The notes: generated by a model from the letters alone, not told the origin. Shown: positions 43,346 to 56,235, numbered from the stretch's first letter. The stretch: DNA of 64,000 bases from Blastobasis lacticolella (GCA_905147135.1 LR990060.1:2806001-2870000), one strand, 5' to 3'. Translations and numbers: made by a program.

Positions 43346-45055
43346 AACCGGCAGATTCAGGCACCTATTTCGCACATATAAGTCATTATAAGTATAATCC
43401 TAGGTTAAGTTTAATCTGTAGGTACATAAAATAATTTAAAGTGAATTATTTTTATTAATTGAATTAATAAGTCGTATATTAACTTACCCATATTTTATAA
43501 AAATGTAATAATCTCCTAAAACACAGAAGGTTTTTAGAAAAATAACCTGCATTAATGTCAACATCCGCTGATGGGACCAAATCATGCATCAGCAACAAAA
43601 CAACCCCAAAAATTATCTATGCATGCAAAGAGCTGTAAAGCATATTTTGTATAAGTAATTTTATTTTCTTTTTTTTTTTTAAGTACTACGTTTTAAATAT
43701 TATGAAGCTCTTCAAGAAAGGGGTGAAAAGGTTGTCGGCACTACGTGATACCGCTAGTATTACAAGTCCTTATAAGCTGCGGTAACTACTTACCATCAAG
43801 CGGACCGTAAGCTTGTTTGCCACCTTAGGTATTAAAACAAAAAAAAAATTTAGCGATGTTCAAATTCCTAAGCAATTTGTAACACCGCAATTTAGTTTTC
43901 GGAGAAGATTAATCCTTTCCATCACATCGAATATGATCTTGAAGCCGGGTAAGTGAGCGGAAGGGTACCTACAAAAAAAGGTTAAGGATTTATTCACCTG
44001 TCGTTTCACAACATGGTTTAAAACTTAACTGGCTAAAATATGTGTCACACGTCTATATTAAAATATACATAACAATATTAAACATTTTTGTTTATTTCTG
44101 GAAAGGGTATGGGACAGGGTAGGGGAAGAAGGGTATGGAGAAGGATAAGGGTATTACAAAAACATAAATGACAAATCATTTATCCTTAATGTTTTTAAGA
44201 TCTAAATAACCACAGTGTCTATCGAGAAAAAAAAACATCTGCTGTTTTTATTTAAAAATACATACAGACGAATTGAGAACCTCCCTCTTTTATTTTTGAA
44301 GTCGGTTAAAAATAATAAATAGGTGGTTAGAAACACTTACAGTAAAGAAATCTAAAAGTCGGCGGGTCACATGATTAGACTTGCGCTGTATACGATTATC
44401 CCCGAAATCCCCTCTACTACCATTTGACAAGTCTCTTCTTTCGTGACGCGGATTATACACAGGGTTGAGGGTCTCTAGTAGCCTATAAATGTGCGTATCA
44501 GAACTAATCAGGAGGAGTATCACTCGACTTAAAACCTATTTAGGGTTTTAATAGGTAGATAACTGTAAAAACAAAATTTAAAAAATTGTAACGATGCTTG
44601 CTGTTGCCACAGCAATTTTTAAACTAAGATAATTCCAAACTGTCCCCCTTCTATGTTAAACATCTAGTTTTGTAAATAAAATAAAATATTTTGTGTACAT
44701 AGGTTTGAATTGTCGATGTAAATCCATTATAATTAAATCGCCCTTTGTTCCCGTACCAGTTCCAACGTGTTTTAATTATTGTTAGAGAATTTATAAATAT
44801 TGGCAGATGTCTATCTCTCTGTAATAAAATATTATTCTACTTTTTTATTTTGACCCTAAATCAAATTTTACAAGTGCTTGGTTGCACCTGGATTTCACCG
44901 GAAAGCAGCAAATGGAAAACTTAACTAAATACTAATACTCTTGAACTTCGTAAAAAAAACCACCAGGCGCATAAAACATGGCGTCGCCATTATCATTTAT
45001 TCCTAAAACCAACTTACCTGTGAATATTTCTATTTTTAAAACCGCCCAAACTTCA
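43346..45055. other. No recognised gene
   Basis: 43770-43835 is a scrap of the 21020 family. 44380-44455 is the reverse complement of 9310-9355. The rest is AT-rich. A C/G-rich island begins after 45060. Confidence 0.5.
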
Positions 45056-45190
45056 TAAAATTGAGCCAAAAGTTCATGCCGTTCCAAGTTCCCTTGCACG
45101 CCCGGCGCAGTCGGAACACAGCTTCTAGACCGGTTGCTAACTTCACTCCAAGTCGCGAAGGTCAGTTCTCTCTAGCCAGCCGGCGCTCCG

Positions 45191-45225
45191 TCAGATGCAC
45201 CCAGTTGCCTGAGCTGGGTGGACGT
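45191..45225 (+). promoter_or_regulatory. Candidate Inr + DPE core promoter
   Basis: TCAGAT at 45191-45196 (A+1 = 45193) is followed at +28 to +33 by GGACGT (45220-45225), an exact match to the insect DPE consensus RGWYVT at the required spacing. A second Inr match (TCAGTTC, A+1 = 45164) lies 29 bp upstream. The block is GC-richer than its surroundings. No TATA box at -30. Confidence 0.5.
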
Positions 45226-45523
45226 CGCGTCGTACGCACGAAAAACTTTTACCGAACCGAAAAAACACGCTACACACGCAATTTTCACCCGAAAAACACG
45301 CGAAAAACGAAAAACTGTGCGCGTGGTAACACGAAAATCCGCTCCCGTGACACAAAAAACTGGTTTTCGACCGTGCTATCAGTAAAGTTCAACTAGAAAG
45401 TTGGCATGCATTGACAAGTATATACAAATACAAACAGTGTATGTGATTCTCAATTTCAGTTTAGTGCAGTGCTCTTTTGGTGTGTGAAGTTTTTGAACTG
45501 TGCCCCCGGGGAAAATTGTTTTG
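45193..45523 (+). other. Candidate noncoding first exon of a host gene
   Basis: From the predicted start to a strong splice donor TTG|GTGAGTTA at 45523/45524. Only short upstream ORFs lie inside (ATG CAT TGA near 45404; ATG TGA near 45439), so it would be 5' UTR. The overlapping 111-codon frame (45061-45396) starts before the promoter, has no ATG in good context and no known motif, and is not taken as coding. No downstream coding exon is recognised before 64000. Confidence 0.4.
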
Positions 45524-48500
45524 GTGAGTTACTACACTTTTTGTGTGTCTAACGGTTTTTGACTTTTTTATTCGGCCGGATTTTTATTAAGTAATCACTT
45601 AAGGTTGTAACTTGGATATGGTTTTTTTTACGTTGCAATGTAAGTAACGGACTTTTTAATTTATTTAGATTTTTATTGTTTTATTCAAACTTTATATTGT
45701 TGTGGTATGTATCTGTACCTATCTATAGTTTAATGAAATATTATTTAAAACATTAAATACAAAGTAAGTCAGCAGTATAAAGTATTCAACATTATTTTCT
45801 GTTAGCACTGACAATTTCGCAAATATTTTATAAAGCTTATAAACTTAATAAAGTAGTAAAACAAGAATTACATTGCCTTTTGCACGGGAAACTTGATATT
45901 TCAACTTTTTGCATCGAAGCAGGACGTCCTTCTGGCGAAACGGCGTAAGTCTGCAATTTGCAAAAACAGGTTTTTGGATAACTAAAATTGTCACTTGTAC
46001 CGCTACACCGGTTCGTTACAAGATATTAATAAGTGTGTTGTTTTTATTTCGATTAGTTTTGTGTTTTGTTTTGATTGTAATCTTAGCATTGCCTAAAGTA
46101 AAATTTAAAAAATATAAGTAAATAAAAATACCTACACTCTTTTACAAAAAAAACAGGTACGTTGGCAATTTTGATACAATCGAGACAATTTGTACACCTT
46201 GGATCTCTCACTGGGAATTTTCTGGATGCAATATAATTAAAACACAAAAAAGGGCACATGGGCAATTTTCTTACAATCACGGAACAATTTGGAGACCTTG
46301 GATCTCCCCCCTGGGAACTTTCCTGTAAAAGACTCAATGCAATTTCCTGCAAACTGCGCTGGCTAATCGACTGGGGACAACAGAGTGGGGGTGGTGCTCT
46401 TTGATGAGTTTTGGGACGGCGGCATCTTTGACGGCGTTGGTAGTTAATTTAAGTTTTCAACCTCGAGGAGCCTGTGCTACCGTGAGGGTGGCCAAGAAAA
46501 CCTCCAAATTTTTTGGCTTTTTTTAGTTTTTTGCTTATAACTTGAAAACGGCGGCCTATAGCGTAAAATGCTCTGACACTAAGGCAATCTACATAAAATT
46601 GTCTACAACCCTGGCGTTTCAGAAATGTACATATTTTATGTGATATAATGATATACAACTGACCAATTTTTTTTCCTTTACTTGTGCTGTAAGATATTGC
46701 TTCTTGCCGAATTTCATAATTATATGTCATGGATAAGTACCCTGTATGATTTGATAAAGCTACTTTGTGAGTATCCACTTTGATACTTATAGAGTAACTC
46801 TATTATTACTTCTAGGGCAATTAAAATTAGGGCGTCCATAGGCTGCGGTGACTGCTTACCATCAGGCAGGCCGCAAGCTTGTTTGCCACCTACTCAATAT
46901 TTAACTTAGCCTATACATAAATCGTTAGTTATTAAATTAAGTTGTTTTTATGCATAATTAAAATACTTATTGCACATCATTAAGCTATTAGAGCCACAGA
47001 TTATAAACCTAACGTAATCTACTGTGTAATTTGCAAAAAGTAGGTTTCCCTGATAAAAAATTACGACTTACATAACTGTGATTAGTTCTGAGCTTGCTTA
47101 ATTCTAAATGAGGTTTTGTCGTGCGACAGTCCAACATTTAGTTATTTACAATTGTAGCTGAGTGATTCAGTGACACAAGTGTGGGTTACTGCTTATTTTC
47201 ATCTAAGATTCCATGTCCTCATAGTGACAACGCACCTACAGTTCTGCATTTTTGTTACATGAAAGCTAAATGCGTGAATCGTTACGCGCTACAGTTACCG
47301 ATTATGAACAGGTGGGTTGCTCCTTTTTACAGAGTAGCACAAAAATATAATCTTATTTTTTACATTACTCTAGACAAGGATTTGACCGCCATCTCACCTG
47401 AAGATAATGAATGATGGCTGAGCTTGTGTAGAGAAAGGGAGCCTATTTTAGTCTTGGCATATAATAACTATATTTGTAAATACTTATTTGGATTCTACGT
47501 AAGAATCTTTGGAGAAGAAATCTAACAACATTGAAAATAAAAATACTCTACAATTATCTAGCTACTTTCAAATATAAACAAATACAAACACCAAGATCCA
47601 ATTATTTATTATATTATTATTATTTTTAGTCATTTCTGTCCCACTGCAGGGTAAAGACGTCCCTTTCAATCTTCCACGACTCACGGTCGGATGCTTTCTT
47701 CGGCCAATCCTTAGAAAATCCAAGATCCAAAGAAGAATTATTTAAATTTTTTAGATAAATCAAATTTGAAATTTAAATTTTTAATTTTAGTTATATAATA
47801 TTAATATTAAACAAATATAATAAAGAATAAAAATATATGGACAAGCCTTCTCCTAAGAAGTTCTCATAGGACCACCATATTATTCCATTTCCAACGTTTC
47901 TGAGACCTCATACTCTTGTAAATAATTTATAATTATTCCAAAAACGCACAAAAAAGTCAAGGTAAGTAGTAATAATTTCCAGACATTCTAAATCCATTAC
48001 CTCACTCTATTCCACATTAATTGGAACAAGTAATCTTTAAAGCCAAATAATAAAACAACAATCTGATAGATAATTGCTGACGATTATTATGTTACGTGTC
48101 GTAATATTGAATTCGAACGTGATGTACAGACAGTCATCAGATTGTCAGATTAAATTGAATATCGCCTTTAAAATTGCTGTGTTGTGTAATAGTTCTATTA
48201 AATTTTCATTTCTGTAATTTCTTACTTATATTATTTTCTTCTAATCAACCGCGGGTGTATTTTTCAAATTACTCGTCTTCAAAATTATATGATATTGGCG
48301 ACTTTCGCGGCTTCGCACGGGTTTTTTAAAGATTTTCTGTACAATAACATATTATGTATTAACATACATATAAAACTTTCGAAATAAATGAGCTAACCTA
48401 ATCTAGTTCTAATATCGAGCAAACTAAATATGTTATTGGAATGAAAATAGATAGTGATATTGTGTAACCGTTAAACTTATTACGAATGTGCTTTTTAATA

Positions 48501-48900
48501 TTGTACCAGACATAACTTTTGTATTGAATTTGTATCACTTGTCATCTACATCTTTTAAATAATTAAGTAGACACAGACAAAGCAAAATGTACTTACAATG
48601 AATTAAAAAAATACAATACAATACAGTATTTTTCTATGGTAATCGTATATCGCATCAAAATCCGATGCGCTGTTATGGAGGAGTTTAGCGGAAACATAGA
48701 CAGACAGACAGACAAACACGCAGACGCGGAGAACGTCTTAATTTTATGATACTTCTTTAAAATAAAACCGTAATGGAAAAACTCTATTGGCAAAGCCCTT
48801 GCGAAGGCTTAGCCCACATTATATTACTATAAGATTTATATCGCGTTCGTTTTTTTGTGTGTGCATAAAAGAAATGCTATCCATATGTGATTTGTATAAA
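45524..48900. other. Possible intron or intergenic DNA; scattered scraps
   Basis: 46153-46325 holds two diverged ~75-bp units about 96 bp apart ('ggcaattttgatacaatcg' against 'ggcaattttcttacaatca'). 46838-46893 is a scrap of the 21020 family. 47360-47405 matches the 35110 LINE end. 47630-47715 ('ctgtcccactgcagggtaaa') looks like an RTE-type 3' scrap. No coding exon recognised. Confidence 0.45.
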
Positions 48901-48902
48901 TG

Positions 48903-49080
48903 TGTCGCCCGGAGTCCGCCTTAGCCATGATCCAGGATTTGGTAAAACAGGTAATTACAGTACAGCTACTGCCGTCTAACCTTCGTGACCTTGTTATCAG
49001 GGATAACCTGACCAGATTGGATCACGCACACATTCAATCGCCTGAATGTGCAGGTTCCTCACAATAAGTGACTGAATGTG
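48903..49080 (-). mobile_element. SINE-Ser, 3' half
   Basis: 'ggagtccgccttagccatga', 'tccaggatttggtaaaacag' and 'gcacacattcaatcgcctga'. Head absent. Confidence 0.65.
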
Positions 49081-51025
49081 TGTATTATCAATTGTCATTT
49101 GATAGAAGCCAAATAAAAGAAATTGCCGATTCAAATACCCAATTTGTTCATGGTCTTGTAATTACTAGACGAAATTAAACAACCTACTCCAATTGCAGTA
49201 AGTCGATATTATACAAAATGTGCTTAATATAGCAGAAACACGCTTTCGACATAATTGGAGTCAAGGATAATCAAGACCGAATATTGATCTTGTAACAAAT
49301 GCATGTCTAATTAACAATTTGTATAATAGCGTATCAGATCATAATTACAACTAATCTTATATCCGTACCTACTTGGTTAGGGTCATTATAATTATTGATT
49401 GTATAAAAAACCTTGCCCTATTGGCTTCTATGTCGATTTGACTTAATGAGGCGCGAAATATAGTTTCTTATGGGCCAATGCCAGTAATTCTTTCAGGTTT
49501 ATTTGTTACATTATTGTTATTATTCTATTGTACTCTGCGGTTTGGACCCGCATGAAGTTCCATATCCTGTGAGCTTCCAATTTTCTCTCAAGATCAGTTT
49601 GTCACGCTACGTACAGTGCCATACTTATCTGAACTAAGTGTTCAAATCTCATTTTAATTCCAGTCAGTGACGCTGGCACCAGGTCAGTTAAGTTTGTGCT
49701 ATAGGTATGTTGTACACTATAGCATATGTTTTCTTATGCCCACTGCTACAGAGCTCAGCTGGTCAGCCTCTAAGATAATTAGTCGCCTTGTGCGACTTTC
49801 GTGACTGGAAGAGGATATTATTTTCTAGGTATATTACTAGGTATTCTGTTTAGCAAGATACTACATACACGTCCGCGTTATGTATATGAACTTCATTAAT
49901 ATTACCGAGAGTTTTATTTCAATAAATATATTTTTGATCTCTAACCCCATTGTTTCCTGGGATTTCAATCATCTTGTGAAACTGAAACTCGGTAATAGTG
50001 TTAATTAAATAACAAATAAGTACAAAAATGTTAGTAAACTATCAATTATTTCAACATTTTATTAGGCTGCCATTTTATCGCCATCTCACCAGGTGGTACG
50101 TGACGTCAAGAATCGTTCGAAGATAAAGTATGACTAGTATAATATTATGATTTAAAAAAAAACACGTTAGGTATAAATATAATATAAATACCTACATATT
50201 TTATACAGCTTTTAGTAAACAAGGAGTTCTACAAGATTCCTACAAGATTTGTTTTGGGTATTTAAAGGTTATAAGTATAAAAAACTAGAGTATAGTCTAA
50301 GAAGTCCAAGCAGATTTTGGGATCTGAAAAAGTTGTGAAATTTTCTGAGATTAGGATAAGGTTAAGCATTTAACTGCCCTCATTTTTGGATTGTTACTCA
50401 TTTACATAAAATTAAAATATAAGTACACATATTTTTAGAGTGCAATGTAATTATTGTTTGGTTAAGTTTCAATAACCTGCTCTGGAATGTTGCTTATTGG
50501 TTGTGAAATATTTCGTATGATTTTGGTAATCTAGTAAGGTAAGTCATATGTGAAATTATGGGTTGAAATTTATGGATATTTTAAGGTAAGGCAAGTCAGG
50601 AGGAATTTTTTGATGTTTTTCGACTTCTAGTTGGTTTTAGTTGGCGTGAATATATATATGCGAGATAGACAAGAGGCCGCCTTTTTGCGCGTATACATAT
50701 TTTATATATGTTTGTATTGCTATACTATTTACTTTTGGTATGTGCAGTAAAGAGTTTTTACTTAAATGCCAAGATCTGTGCCAAGATCCAACTGTGCTTA
50801 TCTGTCATATCTATCTGTATCTGATCTGTGCTTATGTGCCAAGATCGTACCTTGTGGCACTCCATAGTGGGAAATGATTGGGACCGCATCCTTGCCTTGC
50901 AGAGCAATCAGTTTTTAGCTTTTTAAACTCATAATAGTTTATGAGATTTGCATTTTACTAGTGGAACCATTTATTCTGAATAAACAAATATTTATTATCT
51001 CTGCCTACCCTGAGTGTAAGTTTGA
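49081..51025. other. No recognised gene
   Basis: 50070-50112 ('cgccatctcaccaggtggta') is a scrap of the 35110 LINE end. 50765-50850 repeats 'ctgtgcttat' and 'tgccaagatc' a few times. Otherwise no motif. Confidence 0.5.
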
Positions 51026-51026
51026 A

Positions 51027-51180
51027 CTTTTTTTATGGTATACGACAGACAAACAGGCAAGCCTGATGGAGAGTGGTCTCCACATCAGCTACATGAAGAT
51101 ACTTCTAATATACCTCTTGAACGATCCCATGTCATAGTTCAAAGGAAACACTGTGGCTGGGAGCTCATACCTCATCCGAA
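51027..51180 (-). mobile_element. LINE 3' end (family of 54880)
   Basis: 'gacagacaaacaggcaagcc', 'cctcttgaacgatcccatg' and 'cactgtggctgggagctcat' are the reverse complement of 54900-55070, with loss of the middle. Confidence 0.55.
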
Positions 51181-51589
51181 CATTGTACTGGTAAGAAAAA
51201 TATCTATCACCGAATTGCCAAAAAAATTAAGTTCATGATTACTTCACACATAAAGTAACTGTTAAACGTTAATCATAAGTGCACGCTATACTTTTACGCA
51301 ACATCCAACTCGGAATCAGTAGTAATATTAACAACCTCGCTCGAAATTAGTTCGGTATTAAGATCTTAATCATTGTTATAAATCATACTATGCTTCTAGA
51401 TCTTATCTGGACCATTAGTATCATCGTGATTGGGTTCAATAGCCCCTGTTTGTGGTATTAGAGCTGGAGCAATGTAATAGACTTGGTCCTTATGACTCAT
51501 TTCCAGCTGGTGTTCTGGTATTAATACTGAACTTATCTTTGAATGTTTTTGTTGAAAATAATTTGGCTTATGTGTGGTCTAATGGCTAG

Positions 51590-51765
51590 TAAGAGCGTCT
51601 GTGTAGGGCTAGCGGCTCTGCCTAGTTGGCAAGCTAGAGGTACTGAGTTCGAACCCCAGTAACACCATGAACTTACCAAAGACTAAGAGTGGATGTGTAT
51701 TAGTTGAACACTGAGTGATGCTCTTATCATGAGAAAAACTTCACATTCAGACGACTGAATTTCTT
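51590..51765 (+). mobile_element. SINE-Ser, diverged
   Basis: 'gtactgagttcgaaccccag' (B box), 'gtggatgtgtattagttgaa' and 'cttcacattcagacgactga' follow the family order, with the second half replaced by a LINE end. Confidence 0.55.
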
Positions 51766-51905
51766 ATTTTTTAAACAGTTTATTGCCCACAGTACATACA
51801 GAAATTACAAAATTAAAGACGACACAACAGGCACTACTTATTTCTAAGAGAAATCTCTTCCAGCAGGCCTATAGAAGAGAGACATGGTAGAGTATAGGGG
51901 ATGAA
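51766..51905 (-). mobile_element. LINE 3' end (family of 32783)
   Basis: 'aaattaaagacgacacaaca', 'ggcactacttatttctaaga' and 'cttccagcaggcctatagaa' are nearly identical to 32845-32915. Confidence 0.65.
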
Positions 51906-52224
51906 AAATAAATAAATAAATAATATTTATTAGCCAAATAATACAACAACAAACACAACCAAATGCGCAATAGTTATAAAAAATAATTAATAAACTAACT
52001 TAACTGCATTCCATTTACAGCAATAATATGCGTTTCTGCTTTGCATAGAGTTCCGGTCTGGGCAGAAACCTTATGATATGTTGCAATTTGGTTTATGTGC
52101 TTATGCGTATAGGTGACTCCCACCCATAGCACTAGTAATCTTAGTACCTACGGAACGTATAATTTGGGCAATTAGGCAGAAACCTTAAAAAATCTAGCCC
52201 CAAACCTAAAGATTTAAAAAAATC

Positions 52225-52470
52225 TTCTTGGCGTTAATGTCCCGTTGTAGTCTCGCGTCTAAGGGTCCGAGGTCCATAATCCAGAATTAGGCAGATCAGG
52301 TAATTACAGTGGAACGACTGCCATCTGACCTCCATGACCCTAGAACAAGCGAAACCGGACCAGATCGGATCATGGTTACACATTCAGTGGCCTGAACTTG
52401 CAGGTTTTATCACGATATTTCCTCACCGTAAGAGCATCGGTTAGTATTCAAATTAAAAATGCTTGTGCGT
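52225..52470 (-). mobile_element. SINE-Ser, 3' and middle part
   Basis: 'cttggcgttaatgtcccgtt', 'gcagatcaggtaattacagt', 'ccatctgacctccatgaccc' and 'cgtaagagcatcggttagta'. Confidence 0.7.
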
Positions 52471-52824
52471 ACAGATGACTATCACCTCTATCTTACTATA
52501 AATCTTAGTACATAACGTCTCATTTCTCACTAAAACACCAAAAACAAGAGCCACCAACATTCAATAAGGAAACGCTACCATACACTTGTCAGAATAGGCA
52601 ATACACAAAAACAAAAGAACAAGTTAATTCAAAACAATTGCAAACAAAAAGGAGGAAGAGTTACGTAAAACACGTGCACACAAAATCGGTCAAGGCATTC
52701 GCACGCAATGATATAACAGTACTCGAGCAAGACAAAACAGTGCAATTTCGTTTTGTTTCGATTAGTTGGTGATGCTAGTTCAATGTGATAACTATATGTA
52801 CGAGTATGTTCTATATATCGAAGT

Positions 52825-53285
52825 GCGGATGGCGGGAATCGCCTGTGTGTAGGATTGCCAACCGTACTATATAATATAGTATCTTACTGTTTTTGGTGTC
52901 CGCCTACTATTATTTTAAAATTTTAACATAGTAGGCGAAACTACTATATTTCATCAGTAAAATCGCTTATCAGTATCACTTACCGTAAAACGGAATGCGT
53001 CCTGAATTTTAATGTGATGAATTCATAAATAACACAATTAAATACTATCCTCGACCAGCTAACTACTTACTGAAGATTAATTTTATACTAAATATATTTT
53101 ATTAAAAATACTATATATTTTTTAATAAATTCCCTATCTATTATAGTTTTATGGTTACTGAATCCGAAAGTACTATATTTGGTCTTAAATAAGTTGGCAA
53201 CCCTACCTGTGTGTGATTGTGGAGCCGCCGAGCAGGATGTTGAGCATATTGCTTGGGACTGTCCTCTCAGAAAACATAGTGGAGA
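52825..53285 (+). pseudogene. Non-LTR RT zinc-finger remnant interrupted by a MITE
   Basis: Just before the MITE the frame reads RESP and just after it CDCGAAEQDVEHIAWDCPLR. The C-x-C...H...C pattern is the zinc-binding tail of R1/I-type non-LTR reverse transcriptases. Only ~25 residues remain, so it is a relic. Confidence 0.5.
52850..53205. mobile_element. hAT-type MITE, 356 bp, with 8-bp target duplication
   Basis: Ends TAGGATTGCCAAC and (reverse complement of right) TAGGGTTGCCAAC. Flanks CCTGTGTG at 52842-52849 and 53206-53213 are identical. An 8-bp duplication and a TAGGGTTGCCAAC-like end are hAT hallmarks. The interior is AT-rich and contains no transposase. Confidence 0.75.
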
Positions 53286-53289
53286 CCCT

Positions 53290-54095
53290 TAAAAACGACG
53301 CCATCCTCTGGATACAGAATTTGAGAAAGAAAATTACTTTGTGATGTTTTGATAATTATATTATAATTAAAATGCCATACGAATATTTATTGCAATATAT
53401 ATGTGACAATTTACAACTGGTTTGTACTCCGAATTGTGTGTGCACAAATTTTGCTTCCCAAAGCAATCTAGAACTGGTTTTGGAACTGCATTTGGAAACA
53501 AATAAACAACCGTCGTCTGTTAACCACATATGAGGTAATAGATGAATAATAAATAATTATGTCCGGCTCCTATTACCGTAGGATTCCTGACTAGTTTCGT
53601 GTTTGTTTGTATTCGATCGTCGTTTTGAGGAGTCACCTTGTCTATAGGACCCAACCTTGAAAGTTAATTGTACCTTTAAAATGAGTAACATAAGATAGAA
53701 TCGTCTAAGAAAACGTTTATTGGGGAAATATTTTTATATACCTAACGTTTGGTTTAATCGATTGGTACAATAAAATAGAAAGTATGGTTTTTTAAATTAT
53801 AATATGTGAATACAGTTATTTTCATTTCTCAATGAAATGTTGTTTTTGAATAAAATCTTTCATACTAGTCGTTTGTCGCGATTTCTGCCAGCGTGTTTGT
53901 TTTAATATTTTTCCGATACCTTGTCATAGCACTTGTAGAATAGGTCACGGAATAATTTAGAATCAGTGGTACCAACTTAAAACAGCTAAACTTACAAACA
54001 ATGCCTTCTACCCAGTCTTTACTTCTTCTGGTTAGAATAACCAGGAAAGTATTTAGGAAAATTTCTCTAAACCCATCGATCGTGGTTCACCTATG
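53290..54095. other. No recognised gene
   Basis: AT-rich with no motif recognised. Confidence 0.5.
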
Positions 54096-54097
54096 TT

Positions 54098-54541
54098 ATG
54101 AACGACAGTTACCGCTTACCATCCGGTGGGCTGCTCGTTTGTCACACCGTAGAAAAAAAAACATTAAAAAAAGACCCATGGCTAAAGATATCGACAGAAA
54201 CTCAATACACCGCCGCCACCGGTTTCGATAAGGTGGTCCGTCCGTGTGCCTCCCAAGGCAATAAAAAAAATAAGAAACAGACACGTCTGTCAAAACCTCC
54301 AAATTGGCTAATACCAAACCAATCCCTTTCCACAAAACCAGAAACCAATCACAAAATACCAGACTGGATTAGAGAAAAACACAGATGTGCAATAACCGTC
54401 ATGCTTCCCAAGAACAATGATGTCGAAATCGTGCATCCGATTCACTTATCCCGAAGTTTGAGGTTAGATGATGATGATTTTATGACGTCATCTAATGCTG
54501 ACGCCACATTCCGCGGTTTCCAGCCTTACGAAGGTCAATAA
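54098..54541 (+). CDS. Hypothetical 147-residue ORF, low support
   Basis: Opens with ATG at 54098. The first ~20 residues derive from a dispersed repeat (54100-54150, 'agttaccgcttaccatccgg'). The rest is hydrophilic and lysine-rich (KKNKKQTRL) with an acidic DDDD run near the C-terminus. No family, signal peptide or membrane span. Could be a chance frame or part of an unknown repeat. Confidence 0.2.
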   Translation: MNDSYRLPSGGLLVCHTVEKKTLKKDPWLKISTETQYTAATGFDKVVRPCASQGNKKNKKQTRLSKPPNWLIPNQSLSTKPETNHKIPDWIREKHRCAITVMLPKNNDVEIVHPIHLSRSLRLDDDDFMTSSNADATFRGFQPYEGQ

Positions 54542-54879
54542 CCAACGCTTGATAATAATGTATGCGTTGGTCGGATGACTAAACTATCGGAATTTCATTT
54601 CGATCGTGGATGAATTTGAAATGTGTTTTTTTTGTAATAAAGAATTAAGTTTCCGTTGAATGCGTTTATTTTTATGGTTAAGTATGTTTGTATGTAGGTG
54701 TTTTGAATGTAGGTAATTTGTTGGTAATAATAAACAGGTAAATATATTTTGAAAAGTCAAAATAATACTCGTTTTCTTGCAATTTGCTAGCTTCATGGTT
54801 CTAATGTAAATGCCTAAGTTGAGACGCTGACGTCTGTCGTGTTTTTTAAAAAAGATCGTTAAAACATAGATAATCCGTT

Positions 54880-55075
54880 TCTTGCTCGTACGATTCGGAT
54901 GTGGAATGAGCGCCCAGCAGCAGTGTTTCCTTTGGACTATGACATGGGATCTTTCAAGAGGTATATTAGAGGTCTCCTGAGTGGCGGGCAACGCATTGGT
55001 GGCGCCCCTGGTGGTGCTGATGTCCATAGGTGGCGGTGACCACTTTCCATCAGGTGGCTCGCATGCCTGTTTGTC
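54880..55075 (+). mobile_element. LINE RT C-terminus and 3' end
   Basis: Plus strand reads LARTIRMWNERPAAVFPLD then MGSFKRYIRGLLSGGQRIGG, a jockey-like C-terminus, then 'cagg(t)ggctcgcatgcctgt'. Other copies of the 3' part lie at 16878, 33655, 51027. Confidence 0.65.
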
Positions 55076-55214
55076 TAATACATAAAATAGAAAGAAAAAA
55101 GATATCGGCCTACCTGATCAGGCTGGATCAGGCTTGCTCTCTGGAACAGGCCAGTTTTCGAGGAGGACTTCACACTAACTACTTACTCACAGTGAGGCAG
55201 TATGAACAGAAGCA

Positions 55215-55330
55215 TGTATGTATATAAACACTTTATTGGCAAAGCAAAGGCGGGCTTATCCCACAATGGGATTTCTTCCAGCCAACCTTAGACCCTCTGA
55301 AAGGAGATCCAAAGAGCGATGGAGGCAAGA
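55215..55330 (-). mobile_element. LINE 3' end (family of 20875)
   Basis: 'cactttattggcaaagcaaa', 'cccacaatgggatttcttcc' and 'agccaaccttagaccctctg' are the reverse complement of 20880-20985. Confidence 0.6.
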
Positions 55331-55838
55331 TTGAGCACTTATAATTAAATTACATTTATTTTAACCTAAATTCTGTAATTGAGCAATAGAACCTAAAGTC
55401 TGAGGAAGTCTGAGAAGTCCAAATTAAAATGTGAAGGGTTCTAAGAATCCTTTGGTAGAATATAGAAACTGGTCTTCCTTTATTAGATTTTACTGAGGCT
55501 AGTTACGGAAATATCAAGTCTTTGATAATTGATAGCTATGTTAATAATGACATCGTAAACGCGTTTTATGCAGCGTCGTAAATAATAAAAATTATATTTA
55601 AAAAATACACAATAATGAGCACTTAAAAAGCACTAAAGTAATAACATAACTTCCCACACATAGCGTCAGAACATCGTCTTCTAAAGGAAATCCTATTTCG
55701 ATTTTAGGAATCGAAATAGGACATCGTAAGTGGGTACTTTGTGATTTTTATTTTTATTTATGTTCTTGTTGCTAAAAATATTTTGCACACTGTGTCATTT
55801 AAAGTTGAGAAAAAAATCGGAAAGTTGTGCAGTGTAGT
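55331..55838. other. No recognised gene
   Basis: No motif. A 20-bp self-complementary stretch 'cctatttcgattttaggaat' then 'cgaaatagg' lies at about 55689-55722. Confidence 0.5.
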
Positions 55839-55966
55839 AATAGAAATAAGGCCAGAGGCACTTTTTCTGAATTTCTCACTTATGACTCTGCGACACTTTA
55901 GCAATAGAAATAAGGCCAGACACTTTTTTCTGAAATTCTCACTCATGACACTGCGACTCTTGTCCA
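55839..55966. repeat. Tandem duplication, 64-bp unit, two copies
   Basis: 'aatagaaataaggccaga' starts at 55839 and again at 55903. Both units run to 'ctctgcgacact' or 'cactgcgactct'. About 85% similar by eye. Confidence 0.8.
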
Positions 55967-56077
55967 ATTAAGTATGTCAAGCGCGTACGTGCCTAAGTCA
56001 AGATTTCTATAATAATGTAGATTTTTCCACAACCGACCGTTTAAAAGCTACATGCGTTGAAGACGTGACTTTGTTAA

Positions 56078-56228
56078 TGTACCAGGTGGTAGGACTCTGT
56101 CAAGCCTGAGGAGTCCGCCTGGGTGAGTACCACCGCCTTATCTATTTCTGCCGCCGAACAACTATGCTTGCGTTGTTGTGTCCCGGTTTGAAGGATAAGG
56201 TAGCCAGTGCAATTACAGGCATGAGGAT
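56078..56228. repeat. Dispersed repeat (partner 34770-34915)
   Basis: 'ggtggtaggactctgtcaag' and 'tctatttctgccgccgaaca' mirror the 34800s block in opposite orientation. Class unknown. Confidence 0.5.
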
Positions 56229-56235
56229 TGTCATT

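Noticed and set aside
45061..45396. 111-codon arginine-rich plus frame as a gene
   Set aside because: Begins upstream of the predicted transcription start, uses a non-ATG start, and its composition follows local GC/ACG-AAA content.
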